The position numbers and the translations under genes were made by a program. A stretch of 5,684 bases of DNA from the NCBI GenBank assembly GCA_021813235.1, contig JAKALG010000060.1, positions 1-5,684 of the forward strand. Reading direction: 5' to 3'. The stretch is from a bacterium. Lineage in GTDB: Bacteria > Patescibacteria > Paceibacteria > UBA9973. Shown here one piece after another: positions 1 to 5,332 of this stretch. Below the pieces are notes generated by a model that ran no database searches, was not told the DNA's origin, and saw nothing but the letters and a program-made list of their open reading frames with translations. Numbering within the stretch: position 1 is the stretch's first letter; each line of letters begins with the position of its first letter.

Positions 1-806
1 TAAATACTTATGTTTCATTTGAAGAAAATTTCACTCCATCCCAATTGCTTGAGTTAAATACCTTTATATATGAAAACACTTATAAAAACGAAAACATAAT
101 TCAAACAGATAGTATGACACCAGACGAAGTACAGGACGCTGGTCAATCCTTATATAATCAAGGAGTCAATGTTTTAGAAAGAGTCTCACAACCAAGGTAT
201 GAGTTTTCTGTTGATGCTGTAAATTATATTTTCTTAGATGAGTTCTCAGTATTCACATCTCAAACACAAGTGGGTTGTATTGTTACCGCAGAGATAAAAG
301 ACGGAAGTTATATCAGCGCGGTTTTGCTTGAAATTTCTTTTTCATTTAATGATCCTAAAAGTTTTTCGATGACCTTTAGCAACAGACTCCGACTTGATAA
401 TGGGGCATTTGTTTATTCCGATCTAATGGGTCAGGTTGTAAGCACAGGATCAAGTGTGTCTTTTGATTCTTTGGCTTGGAGCAATTGGGAAACAGATTAC
501 AAAAACGATGTCACACAATTCATAACATCATCTTTGAACGCATCTGTAAACAATTTGGTTAGTAACTCCAATCAAGATATTATAATAGACCAGAACGGAC
601 TCAGGGCAAGACAGAAGACAGGATCAACATACAGCGCAAAACAAATGTGGCTTGTTAATAATATGCTGGCCTTTTCAACGGATAGTTTCAGTACGGCAAA
701 ATTAGCCCTTGGAGAAATTACTACTCCAACTGGTGGAACTGCTTACGGGGTAATTGGGAACAAGCTAATCACCACAAAAATAAACAAAAGAGAATTATTT
801 TTATGA
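1..806 (+). CDS. Phage tail spike / tail-tip protein, C-terminal part (5' end outside window; probably the N-terminal piece of a split gene)
   Basis: The reading frame is open from base 3, so the gene starts upstream; the TTG at 45 lies inside it and is not a start. About 267 residues are visible. The first ~140 (FTPSQLLELNTFIYENTY, later ERVSQPRYEFSVDAVNYIFL, then FSMTFSNRLRLDN) match the pattern I know from tail-spike/endopeptidase-type proteins of Gram-positive phages. A polar helical stretch follows, then QDIIIDQNGLRARQK, KQMWLVNNMLAFSTDSF, AKLALGEI and PTGGTAYGV, a segment that in relatives precedes a fibre region. Here the protein instead stops after a 14-residue extension (IGNKLITTKINKREL..). 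The missing continuation (VADVIVGRLLAGN) appears in the gene starting at 1708. The stop overlaps the next start as ATGA. It probably acts at the tail tip. Family confidence is good; whether the shortened protein works is unknown. Confidence 0.8.
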   Translation, partial: NTYVSFEENFTPSQLLELNTFIYENTYKNENIIQTDSMTPDEVQDAGQSLYNQGVNVLERVSQPRYEFSVDAVNYIFLDEFSVFTSQTQVGCIVTAEIKDGSYISAVLLEISFSFNDPKSFSMTFSNRLRLDNGAFVYSDLMGQVVSTGSSVSFDSLAWSNWETDYKNDVTQFITSSLNASVNNLVSNSNQDIIIDQNGLRARQKTGSTYSAKQMWLVNNMLAFSTDSFSTAKLALGEITTPTGGTAYGVIGNKLITTKINKRELFL

Positions 807-2313
807 TAATGACAAAAAACATAGAGGTAAAAATAGGCGGAAAAAACATAAAACATTATAGGTCTCTTGGTTATGATGCAAAACTTTATGAGAAAATAGT
901 TATTCCAATACGCCATCTTTCAGATGGAAGTCACTACAAAATTTTGGTGAAGTGCGATTATTGCTCAATAGATTTTAAAAAAACATATAAATCTCTCATC
1001 AACCAGAGGAAAAACTGTAAAACAAAAAAAGATTGTTGTAAAAAGTGTATACACCTGAAGACCAAAGAAACAAATCTTTTATTATATGGTGTTGAAAATG
1101 GAATGAAACGAACAGAAGTTAAGGAAAGACTAAAAAACAAATTCCTTTCTATTTTTGGAGTTGAAAACCCAAGTCAACATCCAGATATAGCAAAAAAAAT
1201 TTCCACATCTCAGAAGGAAATGAGTAGTGAAAAGAAGAGGGAAAAGAAACTAAAAACCCTCGCCACTGTTAGAAGTCGATATGGATTGGATAGTGTTCTT
1301 CAACTCGAAAAAACAAGAAAAAACCTGTTTGTAGCGAGGTCTAGTGAGTCTTCTCCTCAATTAAAGATTTTTAAAATGTTGTCTGATATATATGGAAAAG
1401 AAAATGTGAAAAAAAACTATTCTCTTTCAAAATTATCTTTGGATGTTTTACTAATATTAGATGGCGCAAAAATAGATATTGAGTACGATTCTTGGTATTG
1501 GCACAATCCAGACAGAGATAGAAGACGAGACGAATTCGTTAAATCTTTGGGGTACAAAGTTTTGAGAATACGCTCTGCTAGAAAGATTCCATCACTAGTT
1601 CAATTGACAACAGCGATTTCTTATATTGTCAAGTCTAATTCTAACTTTGAAGAAATATTATTAGAAGATTGGAACGCTGATGGGTACATTAAAGAAGGGA
1701 GGATTTCATGAGCAGTTGTGTAGTTTTAAACAATGGGGAATTTGTAATAATGGCATCTGATACAGCCCTTTCATCTCTTGAAAATGATGTTTTTAAAAGA
1801 GTTGGCAACTCTTGCCAAAAAATATTCCACTTTGGCAATTCTCTTCTTTTTATTTCTGGGCGGTTTGATGTCGTGGAATTAATCCTTAGTTACATTAAAA
1901 AAGAAAACACTATTTCCCCAATTTTTGTTTCAAAACTTTTATCTTCGCTAAATATAGAAAAAGAAGATGGAATCTTTTCTGTTGAAATAATATTGGTTAA
2001 ATCTGAAAATAAAAATATCTCCGTATATCAAATTTCTCAATATAATGACTATAAAATAGTTGAATTAGATAATGATTTTGTGGATTCTCTTTCAATTCAC
2101 TGCGCAGGAATAAAGTCTAAAGAGTGTACATCAATACTTCAAGAAGAACTTAAATTATCCAGAAACGCTGTTGATGTGCTAAAAAAAACTTACTCAAAGC
2201 TTTCTTGTGAAACTATTGGGGGATTTTTAGACATTTGGGTTGTTACAAAGAGTGAAATAAAATTTTTAGAAAAAATAAACATCGATGTGCCACCAAAAAA
2301 CCTTCACATGCTT
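751..2313 (+). mobile_element. Putative inserted homing-endonuclease cassette splitting a tail gene (nuclease gene plus Ntn-hydrolase domain)
   Basis: The left border is placed after the GTAYGV codons (ending near 752) and the right border before the VADVIVGRLLAGN codons (from 2314), because joining these two points gives a normal tail-protein reading. Composition supports the borders. Hand counts give 27/60 G+C at 721-780, then 15/60 at 841-900 and 13/60 at 1981-2040, rising again to 31/60 at 2701-2760. The interval holds a short extension of the upstream protein, the whole Vsr-like nuclease gene, and an in-frame ~200-residue proteasome-like domain. I see no intein motifs, intron core, terminal inverted repeats or clear target duplication. 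The borders are inferred, not observed. Confidence 0.5.
803..1711 (+). CDS. Vsr-like (EDxHD / PD-(D/E)XK) homing endonuclease with zinc-finger and YGVEN-repeat DNA-binding part
   Basis: A 302-residue protein, probably a free-standing homing endonuclease that cuts DNA in phages lacking the gene. Residues ~1-85 form a zinc-binding head: CDYC (Cys51, Cys54) and CKKC (Cys79, Cys82). Residues ~92-175 carry three related units (LLYGVENGMKRTEVKERL, SIFGVENPSQHPDIAKKI, SRYGLDSVLQLEKTRKN), a repeat typical of DNA-binding parts of phage homing nucleases. Residues ~180-270 are the nuclease: SLDVLLIL (Asp214), then IDIEYDSWYWHN (Glu227, His234), then DRRRDEFVKSLGYKVLRIR (Asp243). This matches the Vsr/I-Bth0305I layout of Asp, x, His, Asp. 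The glutamate expected in the first helix appears as Gln186 (SPQLKIF), although Glu182 is nearby. The start overlaps the upstream stop (ATGA; ATG at 809 is an alternative) with only a weak AAAAGAGAA upstream, so translation is probably coupled. It is Lys-rich and AT-rich relative to the tail genes. Confidence 0.8.
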   Translation: MIMTKNIEVKIGGKNIKHYRSLGYDAKLYEKIVIPIRHLSDGSHYKILVKCDYCSIDFKKTYKSLINQRKNCKTKKDCCKKCIHLKTKETNLLLYGVENGMKRTEVKERLKNKFLSIFGVENPSQHPDIAKKISTSQKEMSSEKKREKKLKTLATVRSRYGLDSVLQLEKTRKNLFVARSSESSPQLKIFKMLSDIYGKENVKKNYSLSKLSLDVLLILDGAKIDIEYDSWYWHNPDRDRRRDEFVKSLGYKVLRIRSARKIPSLVQLTTAISYIVKSNSNFEEILLEDWNADGYIKEGRIS

Positions 2314-3129
2314 GTTGCTGATGTAATCGTCGGACGCTTACTTGCAGGAAATACATTAACCATTACGAATTCAAATAATAACTTCACGCTTGACTCAACT
2401 GGCGCAACCCTAAACAATGCAAAATTCAATATTCAAACAACAAATACAAAGGTAATTATTGATCCCACATCGTCTATATCGTTTAGAATACAAAAGAATC
2501 AAGGCGGGACATTTGTTGACAAATTTTGGGTAGATAATTCTGGGAATGTAAATTTCTCAGGGACTCTCTCTGGCGCAAATGGAACATTCAGTGGAACATT
2601 AATTGCCACTACTGGATATATTGGAACCATGATTATCGATTCTTTGGGGTTGATAACTCTTGATGGACAAAACTATTTGAGAGGCAATGGGGATTTGAAG
2701 TGGGGAGGGTTGAGCATTCTTGGTGGAACGGCAACCTTTTCGGGGACAATATACGCAGATAAAATTGTTGGTCAGGTTGTAAACTCTCAAATATCAAATG
2801 GAGCGGTTGACGATAGCAAAGTTACCAGTGGATTAGATGCCGGAAAGATAACAAATGGAACAATGAGCGGGAGTCGCATATATGGGGGATCACCAACTTT
2901 TTCTGGAGTTCAAGTTCTTGGAACGGATTTGGGAATACAGGGCAATCTGACTGTTGTGGGATCGTTATTGTCAGAAGGAACAATTACAACAAACGAGGGA
3001 TACTTTTACACAAATCTTGGCTACATTGTAGCAGGAAGCGTAGGCGTAACAACGAGCCGAAGTATTAGCACTCCCTTTGGAAGCAAAATCATAACCTTTA
3101 AAGGAGGTATTTGCATTGGCTTTACATAG
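1708..3129 (+). CDS. Proteasome/HslV-like Ntn-hydrolase domain fused to a tail-fibre-like region (C-terminal piece of split tail gene)
   Basis: A 473-residue protein starting at ATGA over the nuclease stop, with a strong AAGGGAGGA site (1695-1703). Residues 2-190 look like a proteasome beta-type Ntn hydrolase. The start is MSSCVV, so removal of Met exposes Ser2. VIMASDTALS follows, with Asp18 exactly where catalytic Asp17 of mature beta subunits falls. Next are QKIFHFG (Lys38, near catalytic Lys33), a Gly in LLFISGRFD, and a C-terminal half HCAGIKSKECTSILQEEL ... ETIGGFLDIWVV resembling the proteasome AxGSG...SGG region. Residues 191-202 form a linker (NIDVPPKNLHML). Residues 203-473 are tail-like: VADVIVGRLLAGNTLTITN, FTLDSTGATLNNAKFNI, FVDKFWVDNSGNVNFSGTL, ATFSGTIYADKIVG, SGLDAGKITNGTMSG and a C-terminal IITFKGGICIGF. 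The tail region fits directly onto the end of the protein stopping at 806. Tail identity is fairly sure, the Ntn fold likely, and activity unknown. Confidence 0.78.
   Translation: MSSCVVLNNGEFVIMASDTALSSLENDVFKRVGNSCQKIFHFGNSLLFISGRFDVVELILSYIKKENTISPIFVSKLLSSLNIEKEDGIFSVEIILVKSENKNISVYQISQYNDYKIVELDNDFVDSLSIHCAGIKSKECTSILQEELKLSRNAVDVLKKTYSKLSCETIGGFLDIWVVTKSEIKFLEKINIDVPPKNLHMLVADVIVGRLLAGNTLTITNSNNNFTLDSTGATLNNAKFNIQTTNTKVIIDPTSSISFRIQKNQGGTFVDKFWVDNSGNVNFSGTLSGANGTFSGTLIATTGYIGTMIIDSLGLITLDGQNYLRGNGDLKWGGLSILGGTATFSGTIYADKIVGQVVNSQISNGAVDDSKVTSGLDAGKITNGTMSGSRIYGGSPTFSGVQVLGTDLGIQGNLTVVGSLLSEGTITTNEGYFYTNLGYIVAGSVGVTTSRSISTPFGSKIITFKGGICIGFT
3101..3107 (+). promoter_or_regulatory. Ribosome binding site AAGGAGG that supports the TTG start at 3116
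   Basis: A full consensus AAGGAGG lies inside the last codons of the tail-fibre gene, 8 bases before TTG 3116. No ATG in that frame is better placed, so this site decides the start of the small membrane protein. Confidence 0.75.
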
Positions 3130-3424
3130 AAATAAAAAAATAATTTTCCTTTTTTTGTTTTTAAGTATCATTATTATTTTTGATATAAGAAAACAGAATC
3201 CGTATGATGGAAACACTTGGGGAAAGGAAATGGTTGTTTTATCAGAAGATTATGTTTACTTGGACAAATCTGGAGAAATGAATGTTTACAGAATAAATAA
3301 GGATTCGTTGGTGTACTGTAGTAAAAATGAAAGTTTTACTCGTTTATTTTGCTGGTTTATTTTTGATGTGGATCAGGAACCCATATCCGGATGGATAAAA
3401 AAAGAATCCCTTGAAAGGAAGTAA
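3116..3424 (+). CDS. Small one-pass membrane protein with SH3-like C-terminal region
   Basis: A 102-residue protein starting at TTG 8 bases after a consensus ribosome binding site and overlapping the fibre gene by 14 bases, so it is co-transcribed and probably translation-coupled. The N-terminus is basic (HRNKK) and followed by a strongly hydrophobic stretch at about residues 9-22 (IIFLFLFLSIIIIF), which suggests a signal anchor or uncleaved signal peptide. There is no lipobox cysteine. The remaining ~75 residues are short strands (VVLSEDYVYLD, MNVYRINKDSLVYC, FCWFIFDVD, ISGWIKKESL). They have the spacing of bacterial SH3-like domains, ending in the characteristic GWI. I do not recognise a named family. 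An extracytoplasmic SH3-like domain on a membrane anchor could serve superinfection exclusion, envelope interaction or tail-associated lysis; this is inference only. Confidence 0.7.
   Translation: MALHRNKKIIFLFLFLSIIIIFDIRKQNPYDGNTWGKEMVVLSEDYVYLDKSGEMNVYRINKDSLVYCSKNESFTRLFCWFIFDVDQEPISGWIKKESLERK
3415..3421 (+). promoter_or_regulatory. Ribosome binding site AAGGAAG favouring ATG 3426
   Basis: AAGGAAG overlaps the end of the membrane-protein gene and sits a few bases before ATG 3426. The in-frame TTG at 3411 lies upstream of this site and has no good site of its own, so the ATG start is preferred. Confidence 0.6.
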
Positions 3425-3425
3425 A

Positions 3426-3632
3426 ATGAAATACATAGCAATAGATGAACATTTGGCAAAACTTCTTTCTCAGATGGACGCAGAATTATCCAAGGTAGAA
3501 GTTAAGGGCGATTCTGTAAACTCTCTTTGGATTGGCAGAATGTTGGTAAGACAAATTTTCGATGCTGAAAATCAAAAGACATTTGAGCAAGTTAAAGAAA
3601 TGGAAGAAAAAGAAAAGAAAGAGGTGGGATAA
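3426..3632 (+). CDS. Small helical phage protein, function unknown
   Basis: A 68-residue protein starting at ATG just after the stop of the membrane-protein gene, with AAGGAAG as ribosome binding site. It appears largely helical: IDEHLAKLLSQMDAELSKVE, then VKGDSVNSLWIGRMLVRQIF, ending in a charged Lys/Glu-rich helix (VKEMEEKEKKEVG). The short VEVKGDSVNSL phrase resembles small accessory proteins in tail regions of other Gram-positive phages, with a helix, then a VKG turn, then a helix, and no known activity. It may be a coiled-coil or oligomerising factor. Its stop abuts the next ATG directly (TAAATG), so it belongs to the same operon. No catalytic motif or membrane segment is visible. Confidence 0.65.
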   Translation: MKYIAIDEHLAKLLSQMDAELSKVEVKGDSVNSLWIGRMLVRQIFDAENQKTFEQVKEMEEKEKKEVG

Positions 3633-3992
3633 ATGGCATCAACATATACTCTATACTCTCAAGTTAATGCATTAACTGAATTCGCCTTTATAGCTGGAAC
3701 TCCATATACATTAAACTTTAATGTATACGAAGAAAATGGAGTTACCCCTCTTGATATGGGAGGGGGGACATTTAAATGGGTTTTGTCTAGATATGGACAA
3801 AACGAAAATCTTTTGGAGATAGATGGTACAATAACTGGAATTGGAACCGCAACTGTGGAATTAACAACGGCTAATACAGAATCCCTTTCTGGAAAGTATG
3901 TTCAACAACCAGTAATTATAAGTTTTAGTGGGCAAGAATACAGACCCTCTCAAGGGATTTGCCTGATTATACCTAGAACGCCTCTTGCCTAA
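3633..3992 (+). CDS. Ig-like/beta-sandwich tail protein resembling baseplate upper protein (BppU) N-terminal domain
   Basis: A 119-residue protein beginning immediately after the previous stop, with GAGGTGG (3621-3627) as ribosome binding site. The sequence is almost all beta: GTPYTLNFNVYEENGVTPLDM, TFKWVLSRYGQNENLLEI, GTITGIGTATVELTTANTES, LSGKYVQQPVIISFSGQEYR, and a final GICLIIP strand. The order (GTPYTL.F.V, then a FKW strand, then TI...TA.VEL, then LSGKY) is the pattern of BppU-type N-terminal domains and related Ig-like phage structural proteins. It probably sits at the baseplate or on a fibre as a connector or decoration domain. There is no catalytic motif or signal peptide. It is the last gene before an internal promoter. 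The structural role is fairly likely; the exact position is unknown. Confidence 0.65.
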   Translation: MASTYTLYSQVNALTEFAFIAGTPYTLNFNVYEENGVTPLDMGGGTFKWVLSRYGQNENLLEIDGTITGIGTATVELTTANTESLSGKYVQQPVIISFSGQEYRPSQGICLIIPRTPLA

Positions 3993-3995
3993 ATC

Positions 3996-4024
3996 TTGAC
4001 AAATTTGTATATCTGTGGTACAAT
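3996..4024 (+). promoter_or_regulatory. Strong sigma-70/sigma-A type promoter, extended -10
   Basis: TTGACA at 3996-4001 is a perfect -35 box, and TACAAT at 4019-4024 is a 5/6 match to the -10 box. The spacer is exactly 17 bases. A TGG just before the -10 box (4016-4018) gives the extended -10 element. The promoter begins 3 bases after the stop codon of the preceding gene, and the start of transcription is expected near G4031. It would transcribe the second endonuclease with a ~93-base leader, using host RNA polymerase and independent of the structural operon. Confidence 0.85.
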
Positions 4025-4030
4025 GTATTT

Positions 4031-4095
4031 GGTAGATAGAGAATCTAGACTCGACAAGAATGCACTCCCAAGCATTTTTCTACCTTTTTATTTTT
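4031..4095 (+). ncRNA. Structured leader RNA (candidate cis-regulator or short terminated RNA) upstream of the second endonuclease
   Basis: Starting at the expected first transcribed base, GGTAGA (4031-4036) pairs with TCTACC (4079-4084). Inside it are a small TAGA-GAA-TCTA hairpin (4037-4047) and a hairpin AATGC (4059-4063) with GCATT (4072-4076) closing the loop ACTCCCAA. The closing stem is followed by TTTTTATTTTT (4085-4095), which looks terminator-like. The loop can pair through six Watson-Crick bases with TTGGGA at 4094-4099, or, as CTCCCA (4065-4070), with TGGGAG at 4113-4118, the ribosome binding site of the next gene. This suggests control by attenuation or by hiding the ribosome binding site. 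It could also be a ~60-base independent small RNA. It matches no riboswitch class I recognise. The structure was worked out by eye only. Confidence 0.5.
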
Positions 4096-4113
4096 GGGAA
4101 ATTTTTGTTTTGT

Positions 4114-4118
4114 GGGAG
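4114..4118 (+). promoter_or_regulatory. Ribosome binding site GGGAG for ATG 4124, complementary to an upstream hairpin loop
   Basis: GGGAG lies 5 bases before ATG 4124 and supports that start over the upstream in-frame TTG at 4094, which lies in the leader's T-rich end and has no such site. The same bases are complementary to the CTCCC of the leader hairpin loop (4065-4069), so access may be controlled. Confidence 0.65.
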
Positions 4119-4123
4119 AAGCA

Positions 4124-5287
4124 ATGACGAGTGGAATAAAAAGAACGAGAAAAGAAGTTTTAGATATTGTTAACAAACTGGGATATGTTTTTATAGATGA
4201 ATATCAAAAAAACAATTTAAGAAGAGTTATTTTTAAAGATAGAGTTGGATATAAATATGAAGTGACCATTAATAATATTATGTCAAAAATTGTTCCCGAA
4301 ATCTTTAGAAGAACTAATCCATTTACGCTAGAAAACATTTCTTTGTGGCTAATAACGAACAACAAAAATTTTGAATTAACAAATAAAAACAAATATGTGA
4401 ACAATTCTGCAAAACTGTCCTTTTATTGCTATCGTTGTAAGGAAGTTTTTTATGCTGGATGGAACCAAATATTGAGTGGGTCAGGTTGTGGTATTTGCGC
4501 TGGAAGTCAGATTGGGAGATATAACAACTTAAAGTATGCTAGACCTGATCTTGCGAAAGAGTGGTCTTCAAAGAACACAGTTTCTCCAGAGAATTTTACA
4601 GCCAGTTCTGGTGTAAAAATTTGGTGGAAATGTTCTGTTTGTTCTTATGAGTGGAAAACAAGAATCGCAGATAGAAATGCGGGAAGAGGTTGTTCCGCTT
4701 GTGCTGGACAGGTATTGACTGACAAAAATCGTTTGTCTATCACCCACCCGAAGGTATCTTCTGAATGGCATTCAACTAAAAACAAGGGCTTGACACCGAA
4801 GGATGTTTCATATGGGACAAATAGAAAAGTTTGGTGGCTGTGTACAACCTGTCAACAAGAATGGTTTGCGTCAATAAACAGTAGAACAAATATAAAATCT
4901 GGATGCCCCTACTGCGCAAATGCACAAAAAGAATCTAAAATTGCTCTTACTTTAAAAAAGCTCCTTAAAAACGAGCATGTTGTTATGGCAGAATATAAGA
5001 TTTTAAAAAACCCAGAAACGGGCGCTTGGCTTCCTTATGATATATATCTATCAGACAAAAATGTTTATATAGAAATACACGGAGAGCAACACTATAAGTT
5101 AAACGGATGGCATAAGTTAAAAGCAAAGGAAAACAAAACAGTGCCAGAAGAAGAATTTAACTATCAAAAACATAAGGATAAATTAAAGAAAAGGTTCGCT
5201 AGAAAAAACGGAATCTATGTTGAAATAGATATAAGAAAAATAAAAAACACAGATGCCGCAATGGAATTTATAAAAAACAAAATTTAG
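4124..5287 (+). CDS. Zinc-finger Vsr-like homing endonuclease (DUF4379-type repeats, EDxHD nuclease domain)
   Basis: A 387-residue protein from ATG 4124. Residues ~1-95 form an N-terminal part seen in phage homing nucleases (LRRVIFKDRVGYKYEV, then NPFTLENISLWLITNN). Three zinc units follow: Cys102/105 with Cys122/125, Cys170/173 with Cys190/193, and Cys240/243 with Cys261/264. The second and third are DUF4379-like repeats: PDLAKEW, VSPENF, WWKCSVCSYEWKTRIADR, then HPKVSSEW, LTPKDVSYG, WWLCTTCQQEWFASI. The C-terminal nuclease has Glu270 (KESKIALTLKKLL), Asp306 (LPYDIYLSD), YIEIHGEQHY (Glu317, His323), and HKDKLKKRFARKNG (Asp352) followed by a VEIDI strand. All EDxHD positions appear present, so it is probably active. 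It likely cuts a site in related phages to spread its own gene. It has its own promoter and structured leader and sits between structural genes. Confidence 0.83.
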   Translation: MTSGIKRTRKEVLDIVNKLGYVFIDEYQKNNLRRVIFKDRVGYKYEVTINNIMSKIVPEIFRRTNPFTLENISLWLITNNKNFELTNKNKYVNNSAKLSFYCYRCKEVFYAGWNQILSGSGCGICAGSQIGRYNNLKYARPDLAKEWSSKNTVSPENFTASSGVKIWWKCSVCSYEWKTRIADRNAGRGCSACAGQVLTDKNRLSITHPKVSSEWHSTKNKGLTPKDVSYGTNRKVWWLCTTCQQEWFASINSRTNIKSGCPYCANAQKESKIALTLKKLLKNEHVVMAEYKILKNPETGAWLPYDIYLSDKNVYIEIHGEQHYKLNGWHKLKAKENKTVPEEEFNYQKHKDKLKKRFARKNGIYVEIDIRKIKNTDAAMEFIKNKI

Positions 5288-5293
5288 TTAAGG

Positions 5294-5321
5294 TTCTTTT
5301 CCAAAAAGAATTTTTTATTTT
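5294..5321 (+). terminator. Weak intrinsic terminator-like hairpin after the second endonuclease
   Basis: TTCTTTT (5294-5300) and AAAAGAA (5304-5310) form a 7-bp stem with loop CCA, extendable by two G-U and further A-U pairs outward. The run TTTTTTATTTT (5311-5321) follows directly. The stem has a single G-C pair, so termination would be partial at best. It lies in the 45-base gap between the endonuclease stop and the next gene. Confidence 0.4.
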
Positions 5322-5332
5322 AAGGAGAAAAA

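Noticed and set aside
45..47. TTG as the start of the first tail gene
   Set aside because: The frame is open and reads like family sequence upstream to base 3, and there is no ribosome binding site before the TTG.
1604..1627. TTGACA at 1604 as a promoter for the Ntn-fibre gene
   Set aside because: The nearest -10-like boxes are only 12-14 bases away, and it lies inside the nuclease coding sequence. The TTGACAA/TTGTCAA inverted repeat (1604-1610/1626-1632) is short enough to be chance in AT-rich DNA.
750..2313. Group I intron carrying the nuclease gene
   Set aside because: After the nuclease stop there is no room for an RNA core: 1708-2313 is an uninterrupted, meaningful reading frame with its own strong ribosome binding site, continuous with the fibre part.
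744..2340. Intein or split intein interrupting the tail gene
   Set aside because: The first half lacks a ~100-residue intein N-part beginning with Cys/Ser after GTAYGV. The second half lacks a His-Asn plus Cys/Ser/Thr splice end; it reads KNLHMLVAD instead. Both halves have their own start or stop codons.
4031..4084. tRNA gene in the leader before the second endonuclease
   Set aside because: It is only ~54 bases long with a 6-bp end stem, no T-arm consensus and no anticodon arm of the right size.
4094..4123. TTG 4094 as the start of the second endonuclease
   Set aside because: It lies in the leader's T-rich region without a ribosome binding site, while ATG 4124 has GGGAG at good spacing.
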